From the NCBI GenBank assembly GCA_964396115.1, contig CAYNDL010000015.1, positions 1 through 20,465 on the forward strand: DNA of 20,465 nt, written 5' to 3'. The DNA is from CAYNDL01 sp964396115 (GTDB lineage: Bacteria > Patescibacteriota > Andersenbacteria > UBA10190 > CAIZMI01). A model generated the notes under the pieces. That model was not told where the DNA came from. It did no database searches and was given only the letters and a program-made list of their open reading frames with translations. The translations under genes and the position numbers were made by a program. Positions 12,785-20,355 of the stretch are shown here, one piece after another (within the stretch, counting starts at the first letter, position 1; the number at the start of each line of letters is the position of its first letter).

Positions 12785-14191
12785 CTAAGCCTTAACGGTG
12801 GTCTGAACTTCTTCGATCTTTCCTTTCATATAGAAAGCCGATTCTGGTTTATCATCGTGCTTTCCGTCGAGTATCTCTCGGAAACCCCGAATAGTGTCTT
12901 CGCGGCTGACGTATGTGCCCTTAATGCCCGAAAACACTTCCGCAACATTGAAGGGTTGAGATAGGAACCGTTGGATACGACGTGCACGCCCAACGATTAT
13001 CTTGTCTTTTTCCGAGAGCTCTTCCATTCCAAGGATAGCAATGATGTCCTGCAGATCCTTGTATCGTTGCAGTATTTGCTGCACTTCACGAGCAACATGG
13101 TAATGTTCTTCACCAACAATATCGGGCGAAAGAATTGTTGACGTGGAGGCAAGAGGATCGACGGCGGAGTAGATACCGAGCTCGGATAATTGACGTGACA
13201 AAACGATCGTGGAGTCAAGGTGGCCGAAAGTCGTTGCAGGTGCAGGATCAGTCAAGTCGTCCGCTGGAACGTAGACAGCTTGTACAGAAGTCACAGAACC
13301 GCGACTAGTAGAAGTTATGCGTTCCTGCAGGGCGCCCATTTCTTGTGCGAGGTTGGGTTGGTAACCCACGGCAGAAGGCAGGCGTCCTAGAAGGGCTGAT
13401 ACTTCGGAACCAGCTTGTGTAAAACGGAAAATATTATCGATGAATAACAGTACGTCTTGACCGGCATCACGGAAAGATTCGGCGATAGTTAAACCGGATA
13501 GACCAACGCGAAGACGTGATCCTGGTGGTTCGTTCATTTGTCCGAACACCAATGCTGTTTTTTCCAATACTCCGGAATCGCCCATTTCTTTGTAAAGATC
13601 GTTTCCTTCACGTGTTCTTTCTCCTACTCCAGCAAAAACAGAAATTCCGCCGTGTTCTGACGCGATGTTATGGATGAGCTCAGTAATTAAAACAGTCTTT
13701 CCCACACCTGCTCCTCCAAACAGGCCAACCTTTCCACCTTTTGTAATAGGGGCAATTAAATCGATAACTTTGATACCTGTTTCAAAAATTTCTATTTTCG
13801 TATTTTGTTCACTGAAGTGCGGGGCGGGTCGATGGATAGGGCTTCTGGATGTAAATTCCCCGCCTTTTCCATCAATGGGCCGGCCAAGGACGTCGAACAT
13901 ACGGCCAAGGGTTTCTTTGCCGGTAGGAACAGAGATGGGACTTCCGGTGTCATCCACAAGGTCTCCTCGGTTTAATCCGTCGGTTGAACCAAGTGCCACT
14001 GCACGGACAGTATGTGCAGATAAATGTTGGACAACTTCCATAATGAGTTCCTTGCTCTCGTCTCCGCCAATCTTGACCGATAGGGCATTGTAGATAGCGG
14101 GGAGGCTATATTGAAACTCTACGTCGACAACCACACCGATAACCTGCTGAATTTTTCCTTGCTTGTTTTCTTTGCTCATAGATTTGGTCAT
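12785..14191 (-). CDS. atpD: F1Fo ATP synthase subunit beta (catalytic)
   Basis: 468 aa, the nucleotide-hydrolysing and synthesising subunit of F1. Walker A is GGAGVGKT at 159-166, followed by GERTREGND (190-198) and the Walker B region VLLFIDNIFRFTQAG (247-261). The DELSEED lever appears as E390-ELSEKD, a conservative variant. The first methionine is used here; M5 is an alternative and neither has a strong SD. The gene starts 9 bp after the atpG stop and has the usual length for the family. Confidence 0.98.
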   Translation of the reverse strand: MTKSMSKENKQGKIQQVIGVVVDVEFQYSLPAIYNALSVKIGGDESKELIMEVVQHLSAHTVRAVALGSTDGLNRGDLVDDTGSPISVPTGKETLGRMFDVLGRPIDGKGGEFTSRSPIHRPAPHFSEQNTKIEIFETGIKVIDLIAPITKGGKVGLFGGAGVGKTVLITELIHNIASEHGGISVFAGVGERTREGNDLYKEMGDSGVLEKTALVFGQMNEPPGSRLRVGLSGLTIAESFRDAGQDVLLFIDNIFRFTQAGSEVSALLGRLPSAVGYQPNLAQEMGALQERITSTSRGSVTSVQAVYVPADDLTDPAPATTFGHLDSTIVLSRQLSELGIYSAVDPLASTSTILSPDIVGEEHYHVAREVQQILQRYKDLQDIIAILGMEELSEKDKIIVGRARRIQRFLSQPFNVAEVFSGIKGTYVSREDTIRGFREILDGKHDDKPESAFYMKGKIEEVQTTVKA

Positions 14192-14200
14192 AAAATTATC

Positions 14201-15073
14201 TTAATGAATAGCCTCCGCTCCGGAAGTAATTTCCGATAGCTCTTGGGTGATTGCTGCTTGTCGTACTCCGTTATAGGTGAGAGACAGATCTTCGATCAGT
14301 TCATCTGCATTGTCTGATGCGTTTTTCATTGCCATCATTCGCATCGCCTGTTCGGATGCGATTGATTCTAGGTTTGCTTGGTAGATTTGAACTTCGATAA
14401 GTCTAGGTAGTATATAGGCTAAAACTTCTTCCGGCGAAGGTTCAAATTTTGTCTCCTCATTGATCATCATTTGAAACTTTGCTGGCGCAAGTTTTTCTGG
14501 GTTAACTGGCAATATCTCCCTAGTTGTTGCAATCTGTCGAATTGTGGAAACGTAATCTGTAAAAAGAACACTTACTCGGTCGACCTGTTTACCTGTAAAA
14601 AGGTTGATTGCTGTCTTGACTATAGGCTGTAGGTCCGCAGTTGTGGGTTCACTTGGCCAGTTAGTGTAGACTCCTAAGAGTTCTACCTTGTCCTGTAGTT
14701 TGCTCACAAATTGTGCACCTTTCTGTCCGACCATTATCACCTTAGTATGTATATTTTCTACCCCCAGAGAAGCTAGTAATTTCTTAAAGACATTGCTGTT
14801 GTAAGCGCCCGCTAATCCTCTGTCGCTGCTAAAAACTATAATCAACTGACTTTCTACAGGTCGTTTCGCAAAAAGACTGTGTAATTCTGTGGGGATTATC
14901 ATCCTTAACCTTACTAAAGCTTCTCGCGCGGTCATGGCATACATTCTTGAGCGTAAAGCTGCTTCTTGGGCACGGTGCAATTTACTTGCCGAAACCATCT
15001 CCATTGTCTTCGTAATTTGATGAATGTTTCGAACAGACTTAATTCTCCTACGGATTGCTTGTGCCTTGGCCAT
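14201..15073 (-). CDS. atpG: F1Fo ATP synthase subunit gamma (central rotor shaft)
   Basis: 290 aa. The N-terminal helix has the typical IRRRIKSVRNIHQITKTMEMVSASK pattern (about 6-31). The Rossmann-like middle contains SDRGLAGAYNSN (78-90). The long C-terminal helix includes ASEQAMRMMAMKNASDNA (about 240-257) and forms the coiled-coil shaft that turns inside the alpha3beta3 ring. An AAGGG sequence about 8 nt before the ATG at 15071-15073 may serve as SD. It lies 5 bp after atpA. Length is typical. Confidence 0.97.
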   Translation of the reverse strand: MAKAQAIRRRIKSVRNIHQITKTMEMVSASKLHRAQEAALRSRMYAMTAREALVRLRMIIPTELHSLFAKRPVESQLIIVFSSDRGLAGAYNSNVFKKLLASLGVENIHTKVIMVGQKGAQFVSKLQDKVELLGVYTNWPSEPTTADLQPIVKTAINLFTGKQVDRVSVLFTDYVSTIRQIATTREILPVNPEKLAPAKFQMMINEETKFEPSPEEVLAYILPRLIEVQIYQANLESIASEQAMRMMAMKNASDNADELIEDLSLTYNGVRQAAITQELSEITSGAEAIH

Positions 15074-15078
15074 ACTAA

Positions 15079-16623
15079 TTACCCTTGTGAGTTATTTGAA
15101 AAATTCTTTACGACCTCTCGTGCAGTTTTCAGTAAGTTTTCTTTGTCCTCGTTGGAGAATACTCCTGTTTTCTCAATGTTCTGCAGCGAGTCACTGTTGT
15201 TGCTTTGCATAGCGGCGTACACGGCTTCTTCTGCCTCCTTGATGCGTTCCATTGGCACTTGGTCAAAAATTCCCTGTGTTGCTGCTAGGAGTACGGATGC
15301 TTGTTGGCTCAAGCCTTGGGGGACATACTGTCCCTGTTTTAATATTTCTGTGAGTCGTTTGCCTCGTTCGATACGTTGAGCTGTGTCAGGATCGAGGTCC
15401 GTTGCTAGTTGGGCAAAAGCGGCTAGCTCACGATACTGCGCCAATTCGAGACGCAATCGACCGGCCACCTCCTTAATTGCTTTCGTTTGCGCAGATCCTC
15501 CCACTCGGGAAACGGAGAGGCCGACATTGATAGCAGGACGGATACCTTGGTAGAAAAGATCGCTTTCGAGATAAATTTGTCCATCAGTAATAGAGATGAC
15601 GTTTGTGGGAATGTAAGCTGAAACATCGTTAGCTTGCGTTTCAATTATTGGTAGTGCTGTTAACGAGCCACCTCCGTATTCTCCGGAAAGTTTCGCGGCT
15701 CTTTCCAGTAGTCTGGAGTGCAGATAGAAAACATCGCCTGGATATGCTTCACGTCCCGGTGGGCGGCGTAACAGTAGGGAAATTTGTCTATATGCCCATG
15801 CATGTTTAGACAGATCGTCGTAAACAATCAACGCGTCTTTTCTGTTATCTCGGAAATATTCTCCCATTGCGCATCCTGCGTACGGGGCAATGTATTGGAG
15901 AGCCGCAGGGTCAGAAGCTGATGTCATAACTATGATTGTATTTTTCAGGGCCCCTTCCTTGCGGAGACGGTCAACAATGCGGGCAATGGTACTCTGTTTT
16001 TGACCGATAGAAACATAGATCGAAACAACCCCAGTGTTTTGTCTGGTTTGGTTGATAATGGCATCAATTGCAATAGCAGTTTTTCCTGTTTGTCGGTCTC
16101 CGATAATTAATTCCCGTTGTCCACGGCCAATCGGGATTACTGCATCAACAGCCTTTATTCCTGTCATAAGGGGTTGCCTCACGCCTTGCCGGGTAATAAC
16201 GCCAGGAGCGATTTTTTCTACCGGGCTAGTTTTGCTGCTTTTAATTGGTCCTAATCCGTCGAGCGGGTTGCCCAGCGGATCAATTACGCGTCCAACTAAT
16301 TCCTCTCCAACAGGGACTTCTAGTATTCGTCCCGTAAGCTTAGCTTTAGCCCCCGCGCTCACTAGCCGCTCATCACCCAGTAGAACTGCACCGATTTGGT
16401 CTTCCTCTAAGTTTAAAGCAAATGCATAAATATTATTTTCCCCATTCGTTGTTTCGAGCGAGATCATCTCGTTGTATCCGCATTTTGTAAGACCATAAAT
16501 CCAAACGATCCCATCGCTAACTTTCGTTACGATTCCGGTCTCAGTGATCTCTGGCTTTGTCTTGATGTCATTTATCGCAGATTGGAGTTCCGCGGTAAGA
16601 TCGGATAAAGAAATGTGTGTCAT
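15079..16623 (-). CDS. atpA: F1Fo ATP synthase subunit alpha
   Basis: 514 aa, almost the same length as E. coli AtpA (513). It forms the non-catalytic nucleotide sites of F1 and holds the hexamer with beta. Landmarks: a beta-barrel start (residues 27-95), Walker A GDRQTGKT at 175-182, the ALIVYDDLSKHAWAYRQ Walker B region near 260-275, and PAINVGLSVSRVGG near 365. The start ATG overlaps the atpH stop by 4 bp, which implies translational coupling. Confidence 0.98.
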   Translation of the reverse strand: MTHISLSDLTAELQSAINDIKTKPEITETGIVTKVSDGIVWIYGLTKCGYNEMISLETTNGENNIYAFALNLEEDQIGAVLLGDERLVSAGAKAKLTGRILEVPVGEELVGRVIDPLGNPLDGLGPIKSSKTSPVEKIAPGVITRQGVRQPLMTGIKAVDAVIPIGRGQRELIIGDRQTGKTAIAIDAIINQTRQNTGVVSIYVSIGQKQSTIARIVDRLRKEGALKNTIIVMTSASDPAALQYIAPYAGCAMGEYFRDNRKDALIVYDDLSKHAWAYRQISLLLRRPPGREAYPGDVFYLHSRLLERAAKLSGEYGGGSLTALPIIETQANDVSAYIPTNVISITDGQIYLESDLFYQGIRPAINVGLSVSRVGGSAQTKAIKEVAGRLRLELAQYRELAAFAQLATDLDPDTAQRIERGKRLTEILKQGQYVPQGLSQQASVLLAATQGIFDQVPMERIKEAEEAVYAAMQSNNSDSLQNIEKTGVFSNEDKENLLKTAREVVKNFSNNSQG

Positions 16624-17012
16624 GAGGCTTTTGCTTTAAGTTGATGAAGTGGACGAGCTAATGTTCCGTCAATTTCTCCCACCGGAGTTACTACCCGGAA
16701 TCCTCCGAGTAGCCTTATGTTAATTCTTTGGCGTAACTTAACTGTTTTTGCTCCTGTAATTTTTTTTACCATTTCGTCGATCTCTTCTTTGGCGGCGGGC
16801 TTAAGTTCATGGGCAGATTCAACCGTTCCTTCCAAATGACCGTTTTGCTCAAATAGCAGTTTGCCGATCTCTTGAATAAAAACGTCTATGTCGTTCGTTT
16901 TTTTATCCCGTACGATTGCTTCAGCCAAAATCCTCGTTGCATCCGAAGCCTGGTGTTTTTCCAGGAGACTAATGGCAGCTTTTGCAAATTGTTTACGGGA
17001 GTAACGATTCAT
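16620..17012 (-). CDS. atpH: F1Fo ATP synthase subunit delta, short form
   Basis: 130 aa, compared with about 175 in most bacteria. The N-terminal helical domain (YSRKQFAKAAISLLEKH) is present and the C-terminal segment LRQRINIRLLGGFRVVTPVGEIDGTL matches the conserved end of the OSCP/delta family (VDPSLIGGFVIRVGDKVID-like). The shortening seems to affect the middle helices. The subunit connects F1 to the b-dimer stator. Start and stop overlap atpF and atpA by 4 bp each, and the order F-H-A is standard, which makes the call firm despite low sequence conservation. Confidence 0.9.
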   Translation of the reverse strand: MNRYSRKQFAKAAISLLEKHQASDATRILAEAIVRDKKTNDIDVFIQEIGKLLFEQNGHLEGTVESAHELKPAAKEEIDEMVKKITGAKTVKLRQRINIRLLGGFRVVTPVGEIDGTLARPLHQLKAKAS

Positions 17013-17581
17013 TTCGTTGCGTCGTTAGTTACTTCTTGAACGGACTCTCTGATCAACGCATTATCTGCTTGGGCGTCGATTTTTTTTCCAATGATCCTCT
17101 CAGTTGCCAAGGTGACTAGGTTAACCGCCTCACCTCGTAATGACCTGCGCACCTCCGTGGCCTCCTGTTCAATTCGTGCTTTTGTTTCTTTCATTATCTG
17201 CTCATCTCTTTCTCTGGCTTTCGCTTCAGCGTTGTTGATTATTTCACTGGCCTGTCGTTTTCCTTGGTCCAGTATTGATTGAGCTTTGGCGTGTGCCTCC
17301 TTAATAATTTCTTCACCTTTTTTAGAGACCAAGGCTTTTTCTGTTTCAATTTCCTTGGCACTCCGAAGGCTTTCTTCAATCTTTCGTCTCCGTTCCTCAA
17401 GGATGCTCATGATGGGGCCGTAAGCGAACTTCTTTAGTAACAAAAGTAGAATTGCAAAATTTATTATTTGCAGGATCAAACTGCGACCATCCAGACCGAT
17501 CGAACCGATGCCGCCAGATGCGTGTTCAACTTCTTTCACCGCCTCTTCTGCGGCTTGAGCAATTGCAAATAACAAGAGCAC
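17009..17581 (-). CDS. atpF: F1Fo ATP synthase subunit b (stator stalk)
   Basis: 190 aa. A hydrophobic start and short linker (residues 1-33) come before the membrane helix ILQIINFAILLLLLKKFAYGPI (about 36-57). A long charged helix with ERRRKIEESL and many Glu, Lys and Ala heptads then runs to the end and dimerises in the stator. The start is GTG at 17579-17581 with no evident SD; no ATG lies nearby, so the exact start is less certain. The first ten residues may form a second short hydrophobic segment. It lies 18 bp after atpE and overlaps atpH by 4 bp. Confidence 0.95.
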   Translation of the reverse strand: MLLLFAIAQAAEEAVKEVEHASGGIGSIGLDGRSLILQIINFAILLLLLKKFAYGPIMSILEERRRKIEESLRSAKEIETEKALVSKKGEEIIKEAHAKAQSILDQGKRQASEIINNAEAKARERDEQIMKETKARIEQEATEVRRSLRGEAVNLVTLATERIIGKKIDAQADNALIRESVQEVTNDATK

Positions 17582-17599
17582 GAAGGTTAACGATTAATA

Positions 17600-17827
17600 T
17601 CAAACAAACTTTAAGACTAACGCAATAACAAGTGAATAAATTGCGATAGCTTCAGCAAACGCTACAACGAGAATTAAAACAGTTTGTAGTTTTCCAGCTG
17701 CTTCTGGGTTGCGTCCGATAGCATCCATGGCGCGTGCGCCCATCCAGCCGATTGCAAATGCTGGCATTGCGCCACCAAGAACGATGGTGAGACCAGGGAT
17801 AAGGACCTTCATTATTTCTGCGTTCAT
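17600..17827 (-). CDS. atpE: F1Fo ATP synthase subunit c (rotor ring)
   Basis: 75 aa, two membrane helices joined by the polar loop ARAMDAIGRNPEAAGK that touches gamma and epsilon. The ion-binding carboxylate is E59 in VAFAEAIAIY. The Na+-type set (Gln in helix 1 with Glu-Ser or Glu-Thr in helix 2) is absent: helix 1 has GWMG at that place and E59 is followed by Ala, so proton coupling is most likely. It is placed between atpB (41 bp) and atpF (18 bp). No SD is visible. Confidence 0.97.
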   Translation of the reverse strand: MNAEIMKVLIPGLTIVLGGAMPAFAIGWMGARAMDAIGRNPEAAGKLQTVLILVVAFAEAIAIYSLVIALVLKFV

Positions 17828-17868
17828 AATTTTTAATTAATGATAATTAACGCTAAAAAATGCTCACG

Positions 17869-18636
17869 CTAGTGACTTTGTGCCACCGACGTTTCGGCGT
17901 GATTATATTCCGAATGGTGCGAAGTGGCAATTGCCAAAAACACCAGCGTAAGCATTGTAAACACAAGGGCCTGGACCAGGCCGACAAATATTTCGAGTCC
18001 AAAAAAAGGAAGCGGTGCGACCGCAGGCATCAAGAATGAAATTACGGCAAGTAGCACTTCACCAGCAAATATATTTCCAAATAACCGAAAAGAGAAAGAT
18101 ATCATTCGGGAAACTTCGCCAAAGATCTCCAAGATTCCTACGAAGGATAGAATGGGATTTGCACTAAAATATTTTTTTAAGTGTTGTAGGACGCCGAGTT
18201 GCTGGATGGAATATACTTGCGTCATAACAACTGAAATGAGGGCCAGTGCAAGCGTTGTGTTGAGATCGGCATTTGCCCCGCGGAAAAGAGGTACAGCTCC
18301 TTCTTCTGTTTGTATGAATATCGAACCAACTCCTGGTAAAAGACCCAGCCAGTTATTTATAAGAATGAAAAGGAAAAAAGTAAGCAGCAGTGGTAAAAAT
18401 TTTCTTGCTTTTTCCCGTTCTGGGACCACTTGTTCAATCAGTCCAAGGATAGCTTCAATAAAAGCCTCTACCATGTTGGCCAACTTGCTTCTGGGGTGTA
18501 GAGAAACTTGTCTGGCAGCAGCAACCAGGATAGTGATGATGATTATGCTTCCTACCAAACTCGTTATTAGGGAATTATTTACAACGAAGGGGCCGAAAGA
18601 AAAAATCTTCTCAGCAGCAAGCGAAATGTGAATCAT
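17869..18636 (-). CDS. atpB: F1Fo ATP synthase subunit a (proton channel)
   Basis: 255 aa with five or six membrane helices. The essential arginine is R184 in FSFRLFGNIFAGE, followed by E193. Q222 in GLVQALVFTMLT lies in the last helix and faces the channel. LLTFFLFILINNWLGLLPG (84-102) is the typical conserved second-helix segment. Subunit a forms the two half-channels against the c-ring. Its start overlaps the upstream atpZ/I-like gene by 4 bp. Length is normal. Confidence 0.97.
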   Translation of the reverse strand: MIHISLAAEKIFSFGPFVVNNSLITSLVGSIIIITILVAAARQVSLHPRSKLANMVEAFIEAILGLIEQVVPEREKARKFLPLLLTFFLFILINNWLGLLPGVGSIFIQTEEGAVPLFRGANADLNTTLALALISVVMTQVYSIQQLGVLQHLKKYFSANPILSFVGILEIFGEVSRMISFSFRLFGNIFAGEVLLAVISFLMPAVAPLPFFGLEIFVGLVQALVFTMLTLVFLAIATSHHSEYNHAETSVAQSH

Positions 18637-18908
18637 AAGCCGTTCATTTTATTGAGTTTGGATATTTTTCGACCTATAGAGATGGAAGATGCCGCTACGG
18701 CAACGAATACTCCACAAATAATAAACAGCGGGGTTGTGTTGAACTTCTTATCCAAAAAAACACCGATGATTACAGAAATTACCAAAGGAAGCGCAATTAT
18801 AAAACCAAGTTCACCAAGCATTGCCGCAAAGCCAATAAAACTCAATGGACTTTTGTTTCCTTTTTTTGACTGGTCGGCTTTTTTCGGTTCTAGTTTTGGT
18901 GAATCCAT
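18633..18908 (-). CDS. AtpZ/AtpI-like ATP synthase accessory membrane protein
   Basis: 91 aa. A Lys-rich N-terminal tail (1-20) is followed by two membrane helices at about 24-50 and 59-80. Between them lies GVFLDKKFNTTPLF, the hallmark GxxLDxxFxTxP of the small AtpI/AtpZ (ATPase_gene1) family. These proteins help c-ring assembly or ion supply and are not part of the finished enzyme. It is the first gene of the operon, about 55 nt after the predicted transcription start, and overlaps atpB by 4 bp. The ATG at 18906-18908 lacks an SD. Confidence 0.85.
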   Translation of the reverse strand: MDSPKLEPKKADQSKKGNKSPLSFIGFAAMLGELGFIIALPLVISVIIGVFLDKKFNTTPLFIICGVFVAVAASSISIGRKISKLNKMNGL

Positions 18909-18970
18909 CTCAATTGAGGGAAATGCAAATTATTGCTTCTACCCATGATTTCTTGATTGAAGCCGCCTAT

Positions 18971-18999
18971 AGTTTAAAGTCGTAATGTTAAACTGTCAA
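18971..18999 (-). promoter_or_regulatory. Main promoter of the ATP synthase operon
   Basis: On the minus strand perfect TTGACA (18994-18999), a 17-nt spacer and TAAACT (18971-18976). The predicted start is near 18964. It is one of the best sigma70-type promoters in the window and the only clear one found for the whole operon. Confidence 0.8.
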
Positions 19000-19021
19000 C
19001 GAAAAAAAATTTTAAATATAC

Positions 19022-19049
19022 AAAAAAGACCGCTTCTGCGGTCTTTTTT
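19022..19049. terminator. Bidirectional intrinsic terminator
   Basis: A perfect 12-bp stem, A6-GACCGC (19022-19033) and GCGGTC-T6 (19038-19049), with loop TTCT. T-tracts occur on both strands. It ends the minus-strand zinc-ribbon gene 11 bp after its stop and insulates the ATP synthase promoter just beyond. Confidence 0.9.
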
Positions 19050-19060
19050 GCGAGCTTGTA

Positions 19061-19342
19061 TTAGGCTCGGTCTTTTTTGAAACAGTTTAAGCAGTACACA
19101 GGGCGTCCTTCTGTTGGACGGAATGGGACTTGCGTTGCTTGTCCACATGAAGCACAGGTAGCGTCAAACATTTGTCTGTCACCACGAGGGCCGTTGCCAC
19201 CGCGTCTGTTACCACGTTCCTTCTTAAAACAATCATTGCAATAGACTGGTCTATCGCCTGATGGCTGGAAAGGAACCTGGGTCTGTTGTCCGCAGCCTGA
19301 GCATGTAGCATCAAACATTGGACGATTTGGGTCTTGGTTCAA
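19061..19342 (-). CDS. Tandem CxxC zinc-ribbon protein
   Basis: 93 aa made of two copies of one unit (about 9-41 and 58-90). Each copy has MFDATC.xCG, a QVPF segment, RPVYC and NC/DCFKK. The eight cysteines pair as C14/C17 with C35/C38 and C63/C66 with C84/C87, two four-Cys zinc sites. The linker is Arg/Gly-rich (GNRRGGNGPRGDR), which suits nucleic acid binding. Similar single units are common in CPR bacteria and in some archaea, with no settled role. The start is TTG at 19340-19342, supported by AAAGGTGGTGA on the minus strand 7 nt upstream; the internal ATG at residue 9 has no such support. Its leader is long and structured (19361-19498), suggesting post-transcriptional control. Confidence 0.85.
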   Translation of the reverse strand: MNQDPNRPMFDATCSGCGQQTQVPFQPSGDRPVYCNDCFKKERGNRRGGNGPRGDRQMFDATCASCGQATQVPFRPTEGRPVYCLNCFKKDRA

Positions 19343-19348
19343 AGAGAA

Positions 19349-19361
19349 CTCACCACCTTTC
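19349..19361 (-). promoter_or_regulatory. Strong SD that fixes the TTG start of the zinc-ribbon gene
   Basis: AAAGGTGGTGA on the minus strand, about 7 nt before TTG at 19342. It directly follows the 3' arm of a long leader stem, so opening of that stem could set SD accessibility. Confidence 0.75.
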
Positions 19362-19498
19362 GTGAAAATAAGATCGAGGTTTGATCTCTCTAACGCTTTG
19401 GACGCTCTCGACCTATTTCACGATTTTGGTTAACTCTCCTTAAACCGAGATTTGCTTTACCCCTGGTCTCTAACGTCTGCTATTCGAGGACTGCCTCG
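19361..19498 (-). promoter_or_regulatory. Structured 5' leader of the zinc-ribbon gene
   Basis: The leader from about 19500 down to 19343 can form a hairpin CGAGG-CAGT-CCTCG (19485-19498) near the 5' end. It can also form a long stem between 19407-19422 and 19361-19378: CGTGAAATA with TATTTTCACG, plus GGTCGAG with CTCGATC. The long stem has about 16 pairs with one G-T pair and small bulges. Its 3' arm ends at the SD. A further weak GGTT/AACC hairpin encloses AAGGAGAG near 19430-19450. The fold was read by hand only. Confidence 0.5.
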
Positions 19499-19506
19499 TG
19501 AGTGAG

Positions 19507-19535
19507 AGAATGGCACATACCAACATTTAAGTCAA
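19507..19535 (-). promoter_or_regulatory. Putative promoter of the zinc-ribbon gene
   Basis: On the minus strand TTGACT (19530-19535), a 17-nt spacer and a poor -10 CATTCT (19507-19512). The predicted start near 19500 gives a leader of about 157 nt. Confidence 0.4.
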
Positions 19536-19576
19536 GCGACCAAACGTGCCAAGGTTACTTGAGAAATAATGTTTTG

Positions 19577-19605
19577 TTGCTTCAAATACATCATCATTTT
19601 ATAGT
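19577..19605 (+). promoter_or_regulatory. Putative promoter of the flavin reductase
   Basis: TTGCTT (19577-19582), a 17-nt spacer and TATAGT (19600-19605). The predicted start is about 4 nt before the ATG at 19616, so the mRNA would be leaderless or nearly so. Confidence 0.5.
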
Positions 19606-19615
19606 GGTTGATGCA

Positions 19616-20335
19616 ATGTTCAGAAAACATTTAGTAAAAATAATAGGGAAGCAATTTATTGCGGACCAGACGATTGCTCTGTTGCTCGAAAGACCATTGA
19701 ATTTTAAGTATGAAGCCGGGCAATTCGTAACAATCCGTCTGCCCCAGCTCGACTCTAACGGTCCAAAGGAGTCGACGCGTTCAATGTCCATTGCTTCCGC
19801 CCCTCATGAGCAGGGAGTCATGATCTCAATGCGTTTGAGCCCGTCTTTATTTAAAAGAAAGATCGCGGATCTTAACGTTGGTGATGAAGTGGAGATATCT
19901 GGCCCCTTTGGGCGCCTTATTGTTCCCAAAGAAGTGCAAGGTCAAAACTTGATCTTCTTAGCTGGCGGGATAGGCATTGCTCCGTTTCGCAGCATAGTGG
20001 TTGACCAGTCCCACAAGAATTGGCCAAACAAAATATGTCTTTTTTATGCAAGTCGAAATTTGGAGTGCGCTGCTTTTTTGCCTGAGTTAGAAAAAATTAT
20101 GAATCCTCACTTCAAAATCGTGCCGACCATGAGTAGGCCGGAGGAATGTAAACAAAAGTGGCATGGGGAAGAGGGAAGAATCACTCTTCAGTTGATTGAA
20201 AAGTATATAAATGGAAACGATGGAATATTTTATATCGTTGGTTTGCCGGACATGGTGAAGGAATCGAAGAAGATTTTGAGCGAATTTGGTGTAACTGATG
20301 ATAGGATCAAAATTGAGTTTTTTTCCGGATATTAA
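19616..20335 (+). CDS. FAD-dependent NAD(P)H oxidoreductase of the ferredoxin reductase family
   Basis: 239 aa from ATG 19616. An in-frame GTG at 19502 would add 38 residues outside the family and precede the promoter. The N-terminal FAD-binding barrel contains YEAGQFVTI (32-40) and R55-S-M-S58 IAS, the RxYS flavin motif with Met in place of the usual aromatic residue. GPFGRL (96-101) follows. The NAD(P)-binding half has FLAGGIGIAPF (114-124), the YASR strand and the VGLPDMV segment near 200. The protein ends FFSGY, resembling the C-terminal end of this family. No iron-sulphur domain is attached, so it is a bare reductase that transfers electrons between NAD(P)H and an unknown partner. It stands alone, divergent from the zinc-ribbon gene. 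Confidence 0.85.
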   Translation: MFRKHLVKIIGKQFIADQTIALLLERPLNFKYEAGQFVTIRLPQLDSNGPKESTRSMSIASAPHEQGVMISMRLSPSLFKRKIADLNVGDEVEISGPFGRLIVPKEVQGQNLIFLAGGIGIAPFRSIVVDQSHKNWPNKICLFYASRNLECAAFLPELEKIMNPHFKIVPTMSRPEECKQKWHGEEGRITLQLIEKYINGNDGIFYIVGLPDMVKESKKILSEFGVTDDRIKIEFFSGY

Positions 20336-20355
20336 AAAGCCGCACAAGAGCGGCT
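20331..20355 (-). terminator. Intrinsic terminator of the right-edge minus-strand gene
   Basis: Stem AGCCGC (20338-20343) / GCGGCT (20350-20355), loop ACAAGA, minus-strand tail TTTTTAAT. It overlaps the stop codon of the gene it serves (20354-20356) and the end of the convergent reductase gene. Confidence 0.8.

Noticed and set aside
13665..14093. Plus-strand ORF of 142 aa opposite atpD
   Set aside because: It lies wholly inside the certain atpD gene, with Pro/Ser-rich antisense composition and no start signals.
16034..16429. Plus-strand ORF of 131 aa opposite atpA
   Set aside because: Antisense shadow of a highly conserved gene.
17855..17875. Weak hairpin (TCAC/GTGA) with a T6 run between atpB and atpE
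   Set aside because: Only four base pairs, inside a long operon where the downstream genes must be expressed. Partial attenuation cannot be excluded, but the signal is too weak to annotate.
17924..18631. Long plus-strand ORF (235 aa) opposite atpB
   Set aside because: It mirrors atpB almost exactly, is rich in Ser/Thr/Lys/Arg as antisense frames of membrane proteins are, and has no SD or promoter. atpB is certain, so this is a shadow.
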